Shown here: positions 40,967 to 49,584 of the stretch, in pieces
Numbering within the stretch: the stretch's first letter is position 1
How the letters are laid out: each line of letters begins with the position of its first letter
NCBI RefSeq assembly: GCF_019285775.1
Contig: NZ_CP079105.1
Span: 1,984,001 to 2,048,000 of the forward strand
Direction: 5' to 3'
DNA from: Skermania piniformis
GTDB taxonomy: Bacteria > Actinomycetota > Actinomycetes > Mycobacteriales > Mycobacteriaceae
Length of the DNA: 64,000 bases
The notes under the pieces: generated by a model
Told to the model about the DNA's origin: nothing
The model's database searches: none
Seen by the model: the letters and a program-made list of their open reading frames with translations, nothing else
Made by a program: the position numbers and the translations under genes

Positions 40967-40992
40967 GGAACTTTCCATCCGGAAAATCTGTT
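40967..40992 (+). promoter_or_regulatory. ECF (SigH/SigR-type) promoter for rbpA
   Basis: GGAAC at 40967-40971 and GTT at 40990-40992 are separated by exactly 18 bases, matching the SigR/SigH consensus GGAAY-N18/19-GTT. It lies 56 bases upstream of the rbpA ATG. In Streptomyces coelicolor rbpA is a known SigR (disulfide-stress) target, which supports the call. Confidence 0.7.
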
Positions 40993-41048
40993 GTACGGAT
41001 CGGGCCCGTAATCGGGTTTCGACCGCAACCGCACGAGAGGACTGCGCC

Positions 41049-41393
41049 ATGGCAGATCGCGTATTACGAGGCAGCCGACTCGGTGCGGTGAGTTACGAGA
41101 CCGATCGTGATCATGATCTCGCCCCGCGCCGGGTCGCTCGCTACCGTACCGACAACGGTGAGGAGTTCGACGTCCCGTTCGCCGACGAGGCCGAGATTCC
41201 CGGTACCTGGCTGTGCCGCAACGGGCTGGAGGGCACCCTGATCGAGGGCGCCGCTCCGGAGGCGAAGAAGGTGAAACCGCCGCGTACGCACTGGGACATG
41301 TTGCTCGAGCGGCGGTCCGTCGACGAGCTCGACGAGCTGCTCAAGGAGCGGTTGGACCTGCTGAAGGTGAAGCGCCGCGGCGTGACTTCCTGA
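41049..41393 (+). CDS. rbpA: RNA polymerase-binding protein RbpA
   Basis: A 114-residue activator that binds the principal sigma factor and RNA polymerase and stabilises open complexes. It shows [20 protein letters not shown], the core RbpA domain ([20 protein letters not shown] with WLCRNGLEG) and the C-terminal sigma-interaction helix ([18 protein letters not shown]). ATG 41049. A SigH/SigR-type promoter lies upstream. The last 53 bases overlap the 3' end of ppm1 on the other strand. Confidence 0.96.
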   Translation: MADRVLRGSRLGAVSYETDRDHDLAPRRVARYRTDNGEEFDVPFADEAEIPGTWLCRNGLEGTLIEGAAPEAKKVKPPRTHWDMLLERRSVDELDELLKERLDLLKVKRRGVTS

Positions 41394-42135
41394 ATTCGCG
41401 CAGCTGCCGCAGTCGCTCTTCCCGGCCCCAGGTGAACACCTTGCCCATCGCTTCGGCGACGATCGCGGTGCTCATCTTGGACTCGCCGATCGCTCGCTCG
41501 GTGAAGGTGATCGGCACCTCCACCAACTTGCGTCCGGCGCGGAGCAACCGCCAGCCCAGGTCGACCTGGAAGCCGTAGCCGCGGGATTCGACGGCGTCCA
41601 GATCGAGGGCGGCCAGTGCCTCTCGTCGATAGGCGCGGAAACCACCGGTCAGGTCCCTGATCCGGGTGCCGAGGGCGAGCCGGACGTAGAGGTTGCCGAC
41701 CCGGGAGATCAGCTGGCGCGACATCGGCCAGTTGACGGTGGTGCCGCCGGGCACGTATCGCGAGCCGATCGCCAGGTCGGCACCGCCGTCGACCGCGTGC
41801 AACAGCCGGTGCAGTTCTTCCGGCGCGTGGCTGCCGTCCGCGTCCATCTCCACCAGCACCTGGTAGTCCTGTTCCAGACCCCAACGGAAACCGGCGATGT
41901 ACGCGGCACCCAGGCCGTTCTTCTGGGTCCGATGCATGACGTGAATTCGGCCGGCATGGTCGTTGATCGCCAACTTGTCCGCGATGTCGCCGGTGCCGTC
42001 CGGGCTGCCGTCGTCGACCACCAGGACGTGTGCCGTGGGCTGGGCCTGCTGCAGCCGATCGACGATGAGCGGCAGGTTCTCCGCCTCGTTGTAGGTGGGG
42101 ATGATGACCAGGGTGCTGTCGCTGATATTCGGCAC
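41341..42135 (-). CDS. ppm1: Polyprenol monophosphomannose (dolichol-phosphate mannose type) synthase
   Basis: A GT2 glycosyltransferase of 264 residues that transfers mannose from GDP-mannose to polyprenyl phosphate for LAM, lipomannan and protein mannosylation. Motifs: [25 protein letters not shown], the DxD-like VEMDADGSH, and [13 protein letters not shown] 42135 shares its G with the lnt stop (TAG). In M. tuberculosis the two are fused in Rv2051c; here they are separate, as in M. smegmatis. Its 3' end overlaps rbpA by 53 bases. Confidence 0.94.
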   Translation of the reverse strand: MPNISDSTLVIIPTYNEAENLPLIVDRLQQAQPTAHVLVVDDGSPDGTGDIADKLAINDHAGRIHVMHRTQKNGLGAAYIAGFRWGLEQDYQVLVEMDADGSHAPEELHRLLHAVDGGADLAIGSRYVPGGTTVNWPMSRQLISRVGNLYVRLALGTRIRDLTGGFRAYRREALAALDLDAVESRGYGFQVDLGWRLLRAGRKLVEVPITFTERAIGESKMSTAIVAEAMGKVFTWGREERLRQLREFRKSRRGASPSAGPTAP

Positions 42136-43751
42136 TATCGTCGCATTCCTCCCTGCCGGCCGGTGCCGGCGCTGATGTTGGCGTTGCTGTCGCGCGGGCC
42201 GCTTCGCGATCGGCGTAGGACGATCGACGCGGCGGCGGTCAGGAGCGCGGTGCCGCCGAGGACGAACTCCGGCAGCGGACCTAATTGCGTTGCCAGCGTA
42301 GTACCTGAGCGGAGCGGTAGCCGACTCACCAGAGCGGCCGGGGAGAACAGCGGGGTCTGCTCCAGCACCGCACCGTCGGCGCCGACGATCGCGCTGACCC
42401 CGCTGGTCGCCGCGACCACCACCGCGCGGCTGTGCTCCACCGCCCGCACCCGGGACATGGCGAGCTGCTGGTACGTCATCTCGGTGTCGCCGAACGTCGC
42501 GTTGTTGGTCGGCACTGCCAACAGCTGCGCGCCTGCCCGCAGCGACTGCTCGAACGCCCGGTCGAACGCGACCTCGTAACAGGTGGCGATGCCGATGTCG
42601 ACGCCCGCCGCATGGACGGTCCCGTCGCCGGACCCGGGAACGAAATGTCCGGCCCGATCGGCATACGGCGAGAACAGCCGGAAGAAGCTGCGCATCGGCA
42701 GGTACTCGCCGAACGGTTGGATGATCTTCTTGTCGTGCCGCTCCCCCGGCCCGGTCTCGGGATTCCAGACGATCACCGAGTTGGTCGCGGTGTCGTCGGA
42801 AGCGACCAGCACCGCCCCGACCAAGATCGGCGCGTCGATCTGCGCGGCGGTGGCCGAGATCTCGGTGTAGGCGTCGGTGTTGCGCAGCGGGTCGATGTCG
42901 GAGGCGTTCTCCGGCCAGATCACCAGGTCCGGTTGCGGCGCGCGGCCGGCCCGGACGTCGTCGGCCAGCTGCCGGGTGCGGCGCACGTGGTTGTCCAGCA
43001 CGGCGCGGCGCTGCGCGTTGAAGTCGAGCCCGAGCCGGGGCACGCTGCCCTGGATCGCGGCGACGGTGATCGCCTTGTCGCCCGGATCGCGGCTCGGCAG
43101 GGTCGGCCACAATGCGGCGCCGACCACCGGAGCCAGGAGGGCGAGTGCGGCCAGCCGGACGCCGCTGCGGCGGGCGCCGGCCCGGAACCGCTCGATCGTC
43201 GCGGCAAGCGCGGTGCCGGTGAGGGCGACCGCGAAGCTCAGCAGCGGTGCCCCACCCAGCTCGGCCAACGGCAGCAGGAGGCCGCCGGGCTGGCTGAAAG
43301 CCAATCGGCCCCAAGGAAATCCGCCGAACGGGAAGCTGGCGCGGGCCCATTCGGCCAGCGACCAGCAGGTGGCCAGCCAGAGCGGCCAGCCGGGCAGGTC
43401 GCCGATCAGCCGGGCGAGCGCGCCGAACCCGGCCACATACAGCGCGCAGGCCAGCGACAACGCCAGCCAGGGCAACGCGCCCACGTATACCCCGGTCCAA
43501 GGCAGCAACGGGACGAAGAAGGCGAGGCCGGCGACCAGGCCGTAGCCCGCGCCGCCGCGCACCGACCGGCCCGAGCGCAGCACCCAGGTCAGCAGCGCGA
43601 CTCCGACCGGAGCCAGAAACCACAACGGTCGCGGCGGAAAGCTCGCGAACAACGCGATGCCGGCCAGCAGCGCCACTCCCAGATTGCCGAGCAACTCCCC
43701 GCTCGGCACGCTACGGAACCACTGCCCCGGTGTGGCTCGCTCACCGGTCAT
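42135..43751 (-). CDS. lnt: Apolipoprotein N-acyltransferase
   Basis: A membrane enzyme (538 residues) that adds the third acyl chain to lipoproteins. Several N-terminal helices ([18 protein letters not shown] onward) precede a nitrilase-like periplasmic domain. The catalytic triad is visible: Glu in VIWPENASD, Lys in [10 protein letters not shown], and Cys in [13 protein letters not shown] 43751 overlaps the amidohydrolase end by 11 bases. It would act on the lipoproteins encoded at 9900 and 28152. Confidence 0.95.
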   Translation of the reverse strand: MTGERATPGQWFRSVPSGELLGNLGVALLAGIALFASFPPRPLWFLAPVGVALLTWVLRSGRSVRGGAGYGLVAGLAFFVPLLPWTGVYVGALPWLALSLACALYVAGFGALARLIGDLPGWPLWLATCWSLAEWARASFPFGGFPWGRLAFSQPGGLLLPLAELGGAPLLSFAVALTGTALAATIERFRAGARRSGVRLAALALLAPVVGAALWPTLPSRDPGDKAITVAAIQGSVPRLGLDFNAQRRAVLDNHVRRTRQLADDVRAGRAPQPDLVIWPENASDIDPLRNTDAYTEISATAAQIDAPILVGAVLVASDDTATNSVIVWNPETGPGERHDKKIIQPFGEYLPMRSFFRLFSPYADRAGHFVPGSGDGTVHAAGVDIGIATCYEVAFDRAFEQSLRAGAQLLAVPTNNATFGDTEMTYQQLAMSRVRAVEHSRAVVVAATSGVSAIVGADGAVLEQTPLFSPAALVSRLPLRSGTTLATQLGPLPEFVLGGTALLTAAASIVLRRSRSGPRDSNANISAGTGRQGGMRR

Positions 43752-45315
43752 GGATCACCACTCCGTGATGCACGGTGCGTAGGCAGATCGGGTCGGCGAC
43801 GCCATCCAACTGCGGCAACGCGGGAACGCCCGAGCGCGGATCGGTCGACCAGCGCTGCGCGCGCCCGGCCCGGCCCGGCTCCGGCGTGGCGAATCGATCC
43901 ACCGCCCACACCGCGTAGCTGGCCGGGGCGCCGGGAACCAGGGTGCCGGCAACCCCGTCACGCACTCCCCCGGCCCGCCAGGCGCCGCGTGTAGCGGCGG
44001 CGAACGCGGCGCGGGGCGAGATGCCGCTGCCCGGGGTGCGGTGCCGGACCGCAGCTCGCACCGCCGCCCACGGCCGGATCGGAGTGACCGGAGCGTCCGA
44101 CCCGATCGCCATCGGCACCCCGGCGGCCGCCAGGGTGGCGAACGGATTCATCGCCGCCGCCCGTTGCGGCCCGAGCCGAGCGGCGTACATCCCGTCCGGC
44201 CCGCCCCAGCCGGCGTCGAATCCCGGCTGCACGCTGGCGATCACCCCCCACGCGGCGAGTTTGCCGGCGCACTCGGCGTCGATCATTTCGAGGTGCTCGA
44301 TCCGGTGTCCGCGGGCGGCCACCGCGGGTCCGCCGAGCTCGGCCACGACCCGCCCGAAGCCGGCGACGACGGCGTCGACCGCGGCGTCGCCGATCGCGTG
44401 GAACCCCGCCTGCGTCCCGGCCAGCGTGCAGGCGCGAATGTGCGCGGTGATCGTCGCCACGTCCAGGTAGGCCGTGCCGGTATCCGGCGTGTCGGCGTAG
44501 GGCTCCCGGAGCCAGGCGGTGTGTGAGCCGAGCGAACCGTCGACGAACAGATCACCGGCCAGACCCGCGGCGCCGGTCTCGTCGATCAGCGTGCGGGCCT
44601 GCTCCGGATCGGTAACGGCCTCGCCCCAATAGCCGCGCACGTCGACTCCGTGCTGCAGCGCCAGCAACTCGCGCAGGTCGTCCCGACCGGCGATCTGCGG
44701 TCCGGCACACTCGTGTACCGCGGCGACGCCGCGGGCGGCGGCGTGGTCCAAGGCGGCCCGCCGGGCCCGGTCCCGCTGCTCCGCGGTGAGCCGGGCGTGC
44801 GCGGCGGCGCGGGCGTCGTGATGTGCCGCGCGGCAGACCACGGCCGACTCGGTCGCCGGGGGGGCGCCGGGCAGCCCGGCGACCAGCGCCGAATGCACGT
44901 CCACCCGGGTGAGATAGACCGGCCGGCCGGCCGCGGCAGCGGTCAGCTCCGCGCCGGTCGGCGGGGTGCGATCCGGCCATTCGGTGTCGTCCCAGCCCTG
45001 CCCGAACAGCACCGCGTCCGTCGCCCGGGCCGCGTATTCGCGCAGCTCGAGCAGCAATTCGGCGCGAGATCGGACGCCGGTCAGATCCAGTCCGGTCAGC
45101 TGCAGGCCGAGCGCGGTGACGTGCACGTGCGGGTCGACGAAGGCCGGCGCTACGAACGCACCGGCCAGATCGATCACCTCGGCGTCCGGATAGAGCGCGC
45201 GGCCGGGACGGTCCGCGCCGAGCCAGACGACCGTATCGCCGTCGGTCGCCATCGCGGTGGCATCCGGCGCGGTCGGGCTGTAGATCCGACCACCGACCAG
45301 CAGTCGTTGGGTCAC
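43741..45315 (-). CDS. Amidohydrolase family 3 (YtcJ-like) protein
   Basis: A 524-residue metal-dependent hydrolase. The metal-binding FVDPHVHVTALGLQ is near residue 60, followed by FHAIGDAAVDAV and the conserved GSDAPVTPIRPW near the C-terminus, the usual order in YtcJ/LAF3 proteins. It may cleave N-acyl amides or similar compounds. GTG 45315 overlaps the stop of the decayed monooxygenase (GTGA), implying former co-transcription. Confidence 0.87.
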   Translation of the reverse strand: MTQRLLVGGRIYSPTAPDATAMATDGDTVVWLGADRPGRALYPDAEVIDLAGAFVAPAFVDPHVHVTALGLQLTGLDLTGVRSRAELLLELREYAARATDAVLFGQGWDDTEWPDRTPPTGAELTAAAAGRPVYLTRVDVHSALVAGLPGAPPATESAVVCRAAHHDARAAAHARLTAEQRDRARRAALDHAAARGVAAVHECAGPQIAGRDDLRELLALQHGVDVRGYWGEAVTDPEQARTLIDETGAAGLAGDLFVDGSLGSHTAWLREPYADTPDTGTAYLDVATITAHIRACTLAGTQAGFHAIGDAAVDAVVAGFGRVVAELGGPAVAARGHRIEHLEMIDAECAGKLAAWGVIASVQPGFDAGWGGPDGMYAARLGPQRAAAMNPFATLAAAGVPMAIGSDAPVTPIRPWAAVRAAVRHRTPGSGISPRAAFAAATRGAWRAGGVRDGVAGTLVPGAPASYAVWAVDRFATPEPGRAGRAQRWSTDPRSGVPALPQLDGVADPICLRTVHHGVVIHDR

Positions 45316-46296
45316 GAACGATCAGTCTGCCCTACCGGTCCGACATCGACGGGTGCGTCGAAGTCGATCCGATGATCGAACATCCACGCCTGCGACTGCG
45401 GGGTCGCGAACCGGCGCAGCACGAGCGGCAGCATCGCGTCGCGCACGATCGCCCCGATCGCCTTACCGCTGCCGTTGCGCCGGCCCTGTTGCACCACCCG
45501 TTCGACTCGGTCCCGGCGTAACCGCTGGTAGCTCTGCAGCGCGGTGGCCGACTCCGGGATGTCGCGCAAGCATCGGGCCAGCGTCACCGCGTCTTCGATC
45601 GCCATCGATGCGCCCTGCCCGGAGGACGGAGAGGTGGCGTGTGCGGCGTCGCCGATGATCACCGCGCGCGCACTGTGCCAGTGCGGCACCGTGCGCAGGT
45701 CGTAGGTACCCCATGGCGCGAAGATGTGCTCGGTCGTCGCGATCAGCTCGAGCGCGGGGCCGGCGTCCCGGGCGAACAGGCGCTCGAGTCGGGCCCGCCA
45801 GGCGCTCGGAGGGATCGCTGCCAGTTCGGCCGGTTCGGGTTCGGTTCGCATCGGCGGGTTGGCGAACCACCAGGCTTCGTCGTCGCGGTCCGGGTGGGTC
45901 AGCCAGCCGAAGAAGCAGCGTCGGCCGAAGAGGAACTGCGCCACCCCGGGTCTCCGGGGGCGCGCACGCCGTGCGCGTATCCGCCGGTATTCAGCAACCC
46001 CAGATACTCGGCCCGGGCGCCGTCGGATCGATCAGGGTGCGGGTTGTCGAGTGCAGTCCGTCGGCGCCGACGAGCACGCCCGCCTCGACGGTCGAGCCGT
46101 CGTCGAAAACTGCCCGGACCGCGTCCGGCAATTCGGTCAGGCCGATCGGTTCCAACGCGGCGAGGCCGTTGCGTGCCAGCGTCAGGACGCGCCGACGCCG
46201 TCTGCCGTGCGTCCGTACGCCTCATGAACTGCGGCGGTGATGCCGACCTCGTGCAAGGCGATCGCCGCAACAGTCCCAGCGATTCCCCCGCCGCTC
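45312..46296 (-). pseudogene. FAD-dependent aromatic-type monooxygenase, multiply frameshifted
   Basis: Pieces of a PHBH-like flavoprotein lie in order in different frames. GGGIAGTVAAIALHEVGITA (the FAD GxGxxG, near 46275-46292) is interrupted by a stop at 46182. Then come LTLARNGLAALEPIGL and LVGADGLHSTTR, a shift near 46012 to EYLGLLNTGGYAHGVRAPG, and another near 45950 to AQFLFGRRCFFGWLTHPD. The intact C-terminal half runs to 45312, with the second FAD motif IIGDAAHATSPSSGQGASMA. The first few residues before GGGIAG are missing at the junction with the PadR gene. A dead gene. Confidence 0.8.
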
Positions 46297-46312
46297 CGGC
46301 CTTGCCGTCGCG

Positions 46313-46864
46313 GTGCTTTCGATGCTCACCGAGTCGCCGATGCACGCCTATCGGATGCAGCAGCTGATCAAGGAACGGCACAAAGACGATGTGGTCAACG
46401 CCAGCCAGCGAGCGAGCATCTATCAGACGATCCAGCGGCTGGAGCGGGATGGGCTGATCGAGATCGAGGGGACCGACCGGGCCGAGAACCGGCCGGAGCG
46501 CACCACCTATCGGATCACCGATGAGGGGCGCAGCTGGGTACGGCGTTGGCTGAGCGCGATGCTCGCTGTCCCTGCTGCCGAATACCCGCAATTTTCCGCG
46601 GCGCTGTCGTTCCTGCCGAACATCGCCGAGATCGAGGCGGTCGAGCTGCTCCGGGAACGGGTGATTGCGGTCGCGTCGCGGTTGGCTGCGTTACAGGCTG
46701 AACTCGATGCCTACGGCGGGGTGTTACCGCGGGTCTTCTTGATCGAAACCGAGTACACGGCACGAATTCTGCAGGCCGAGCTGGACTATGTGCGGGAGCT
46801 GATCGCCGCGGTGTCGAGTGGCGAGGTCGACTGGGACGAGCGCGGTGGGCACACCGCCGGCTGA
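46313..46864 (+). CDS. PadR-family regulator (5' end probably truncated)
   Basis: A 183-residue PadR protein. The winged helix begins LSMLTESPMHAYRMQQLIKE and continues ASIYQTIQRLERDGLIE; a C-terminal PadR_C helical domain follows (VELLRERVIAV, YTARILQAELDYV). GTG 46313 is the only good start, but the frame stays open and family-like upstream (LAVAV), so some N-terminal residues and the promoter region seem lost where it meets the decayed monooxygenase. Regulators of this type usually control the adjacent flavin monooxygenase. Whether it is still functional is uncertain. Confidence 0.8.
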   Translation: MLSMLTESPMHAYRMQQLIKERHKDDVVNASQRASIYQTIQRLERDGLIEIEGTDRAENRPERTTYRITDEGRSWVRRWLSAMLAVPAAEYPQFSAALSFLPNIAEIEAVELLRERVIAVASRLAALQAELDAYGGVLPRVFLIETEYTARILQAELDYVRELIAAVSSGEVDWDERGGHTAG

Positions 46865-46868
46865 ATAC

Positions 46869-47327
46869 TCAGCGCTCGTGGCGTACCGGGGCTTCGATCA
46901 TCAGCCCGGTCGGCTCGAATCGCGAATCGACCACTTCCCCGTCGATCACCGACGGCATCGTCCGTCCGGTCGCGGCGGCGACCCGACGGGCGGCGCGGGC
47001 GACCACGAGCGGCCGCAGCACGGCCCGTGTCGGCGGCAGCACCAGCAGGATGCCGACGACGGTGGTGGCCAGTCCGGGCACGACCAGCAGGGCTCCGCCG
47101 ATCGCCACCAGCGCTCCGTCCGCGAGCGGACCGGCCGGTGCGATATCGCCCGTCGCGGCATGGCGCAGACCGTCGATCACCCGCCGCCATTGATTACGGA
47201 CCAGGAGCAGCCCGGCGACGGTGCCAGCCACCACCAGCAACAAGGTCCAGCCGAAACCCAACAGATGCACCGACAACGCCAGCGCAGCGATCTCGATCAG
47301 CGGGTACAGCAGGAGCAGGGCACGCAT
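46869..47327 (-). CDS. fxsA: FxsA-family membrane protein
   Basis: A 152-residue cytoplasmic-membrane protein with helices at about 4-22 (LLLLYPLIEIAALALSVHL), 26-42 and 73-97 (GALVAIGGALLVVPGLATTVV). FxsA overproduction in E. coli relieves phage T7 exclusion by the F plasmid; its normal role is unclear. ATG 47327. It ends 5 bases from the convergent padR gene. Confidence 0.88.
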   Translation of the reverse strand: MRALLLLYPLIEIAALALSVHLLGFGWTLLLVVAGTVAGLLLVRNQWRRVIDGLRHAATGDIAPAGPLADGALVAIGGALLVVPGLATTVVGILLVLPPTRAVLRPLVVARAARRVAAATGRTMPSVIDGEVVDSRFEPTGLMIEAPVRHER

Positions 47328-47348
47328 CGGCGGTCCTTTCCGAAAGCT

Positions 47349-48338
47349 TTACTTCTTGTGCCAACGCGCGGCCTTGGTCTTTTGTGCCCGGCGCCGGGTC
47401 AGCAGGCGCGCTCGTCGTTCCGACACCGCACTCCAGACGGTCTGTTGGAAGGCCAGCGTGGCCCAGCCGGCGGCGGCCATTCCGACCAGGTTCACCCCCA
47501 GCTGGGCGGCGCTGCCGGCCACCTCCTGCCAGGCGCCGAACGCCATGCCGAGCGCGATGTTTCCGGCGGCGGGCACGGTGGTGACCGAGATGAACACCCC
47601 GGACAGGCCGCCGACCTTCGCCGAGGTCAACGAGAGCACCCCGGCCGACGCGGCGATCACCGCGACGATGAACGACCAGCGGTCCGGACTGTAGATGAAG
47701 TCGGTCTGCGGTCGTGGGCCGACGACCTGTTCGATCGAGATCCAGCCCAGGCCACGGGCGGCGAGCGCCGCGGCGGTCGTCAGGGCGATCGCTGTTGCGA
47801 AGCCGACGATGAGGGTACGGGTGGCGTAGAAGCCGAGCCCGGCGCGGCGGCGGACCAGCGCGAGCCCGAGCGCCGCGATCGGGACGAACTCGGGGCCGAG
47901 CACCATCGCCCCGATCACCAGAATCTGCGAGTCGACCACGATCGCGATCGCCGCCAGTGTGGTGGCCATCGTCATGAACGACAGGAAGGTCCAGTTGAGT
48001 TCGGACTCTTCGTAGGTGCGCTGGGTGACTTCGCTCCACACCATCGCGTCGGCGCCGCTACCCGGCGTTCGGCGGTCGGCCTGGAGTGCGGCGTCGGAGA
48101 TCCAGGTGGCGACCGGCTCGATGTGGATCGAGCCGCGCTCGGCCAGGTGCAGTGCGCGGAGCTGGTCGATGACGTCGTCTGCTGCTTCGCGCACGATGTC
48201 TGCCGACACGATGTCGCCGGCCGGTTTGATCGACGCGCCCTCGAACATCGCGATACCGCTGACCCCGGGGTCGTCGTCGAAGATCTGCATCACCTCGGAG
48301 GTCAGATCGCTCGGCGTGGCGACCCGGATTTGCAACAC
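47349..48338 (-). CDS. DUF389 membrane protein
   Basis: A 329-residue protein with a soluble N-terminal domain ([20 protein letters not shown]) and a membrane domain of about six helices in which [20 protein letters not shown] and [18 protein letters not shown] are DUF389 signatures. The latter family is widespread and uncharacterised; a transport role has been suggested. GTG 48338 is the likely start. The C-terminus is very basic ([21 protein letters not shown] is split by the membrane exit). Probably one unit with fxsA. Confidence 0.85.
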   Translation of the reverse strand: MLQIRVATPSDLTSEVMQIFDDDPGVSGIAMFEGASIKPAGDIVSADIVREAADDVIDQLRALHLAERGSIHIEPVATWISDAALQADRRTPGSGADAMVWSEVTQRTYEESELNWTFLSFMTMATTLAAIAIVVDSQILVIGAMVLGPEFVPIAALGLALVRRRAGLGFYATRTLIVGFATAIALTTAAALAARGLGWISIEQVVGPRPQTDFIYSPDRWSFIVAVIAASAGVLSLTSAKVGGLSGVFISVTTVPAAGNIALGMAFGAWQEVAGSAAQLGVNLVGMAAAGWATLAFQQTVWSAVSERRARLLTRRRAQKTKAARWHKK

Positions 48339-48411
48339 CCCGAAAGTGTGCCGGACGCGCGGGCGGGGTGGCCAGGTGTGGTGGACGGCGACCTCGGTTA
48401 GCGTGCGGCGG

Positions 48412-49584
48412 GTGATCACCACGCTGTTGTTCGTCCACGGCACCGGCGTGCGCGGCGAGCGTTACGCGGAGACGTTGCGCGCGGTCCAGGCGCAGGTCAC
48501 CGCCCGGGCCTGGCCGGTGCGGGTGGTCGGCTGTTACTGGGGCGATGCCGTCGGCGCCCGGCTGGCGTTGGGCGGGCGTTCGGTGCCGGAGTACGAGCGA
48601 TCCAAGGGTGCAGGGCCCACGCCGGTCGAGCAGACGCGAGATCTATGGGCGGTGCTCTACGTCGACCCGTGGTACGAGCTGCGGCTGTTGCGTGACTTCC
48701 CGCCGCAACCGGTCGGCTTCGGCGTGGAACCCCCGGCGGATGCGATACGTCGGCAGATCGCGGAGTTCCGGCCGTCGGACACGCTCACCGCCGAGCTGGC
48801 CGAGCACCGGCTCGGCGTCGAGTTCGCCGAGGCGTGGGCCGGGCTGCGGGCGGCACCGGAGTTCGCGGCGGCGGCTCGTACCGCGCCGGCCGATCCGCTG
48901 GAGCATCGGGGCGCGATCGCCCGGGCGGTGGTCGCGTACGCCACGGCCCGAGCGACCGCAGCGGGTCGGCCTGCGCTCGGCGGTACCGCGCGGGAACAGC
49001 CGGTCGACCAACTGACCGCGGATCTGCACGGCTCCGGTCTCGGTGTCGGCACGTGGCTGGCGACCCGAACCAAACGGCTTGGCGCGCGCGCTGTCACATC
49101 GCGCCTGGTGCGCAACCGAGGCGGCCTCACCGACGCGGCCGCCCCACTCGCCGGCGACGTGTTGCGTTATCTGGCCCGCGGCGAGGCGATGCGCGCATAC
49201 CTGCGGCGCACGATCACCGACCAGGGCAGCGGCCCGATCGTGCTGCTCGGGCACTCGCTCGGCGGCATCATGTGCGTCGATCTGCTTGCCCACGAATCGA
49301 TTCTGTCGGTGACCACGCTGATCACGGTCGGCTCGCAAGCGCCGTTCCTATACGAGATCGGCGCGCTCCCGAGCCTGGAATCGCCGCAACCGCTGCCGGC
49401 GAGTTTCCCGCGCTGGATCAACGTTCACGACCGCGACGACCTGCTGTCCTACAGTGGAGCGGGAGTGTTCGGGGACCGGGTGCGCGACGTGTGCGTCGAC
49501 AACGGGGAGCCGTTTCCGGCCTCGCACAGCGCCTACTGGTCCAACGACGAGGTGTGGGCCGCAATCGAATCTCTGCTGGAGTAG
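48412..49584 (+). CDS. Alpha/beta hydrolase paired with caspase-NTPase-TPR gene
   Basis: A 390-residue soluble serine hydrolase. The oxyanion region is [11 protein letters not shown] (residues 6-16), the nucleophile Ser282 in LLGHSLGG, an Asp in [12 protein letters not shown], and His372 in [10 protein letters not shown]. The long middle (about 60-240) is helical and unlike common esterases. GTG 48412 is the likely start (GTG 48403 possible). Its stop touches the next gene's GTG with no spacer, indicating an operon. By context it may be a lipase-like effector or a substrate of the protease; the substrate is unknown. Confidence 0.82.
   Translation: MITTLLFVHGTGVRGERYAETLRAVQAQVTARAWPVRVVGCYWGDAVGARLALGGRSVPEYERSKGAGPTPVEQTRDLWAVLYVDPWYELRLLRDFPPQPVGFGVEPPADAIRRQIAEFRPSDTLTAELAEHRLGVEFAEAWAGLRAAPEFAAAARTAPADPLEHRGAIARAVVAYATARATAAGRPALGGTAREQPVDQLTADLHGSGLGVGTWLATRTKRLGARAVTSRLVRNRGGLTDAAAPLAGDVLRYLARGEAMRAYLRRTITDQGSGPIVLLGHSLGGIMCVDLLAHESILSVTTLITVGSQAPFLYEIGALPSLESPQPLPASFPRWINVHDRDDLLSYSGAGVFGDRVRDVCVDNGEPFPASHSAYWSNDEVWAAIESLLE

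Noticed and set aside
42432-43994. 520-codon plus-strand open frame opposite lnt
   Set aside because: Gln/Arg/Gly-rich antisense shadow with no domain; lnt catalytic residues are all on the minus strand.
48016-48411. In-frame upstream extension of the alpha/beta hydrolase
   Set aside because: It runs antisense through the DUF389 gene and has Arg/Ser-rich shadow composition; the family N-terminus begins near [10 protein letters not shown].
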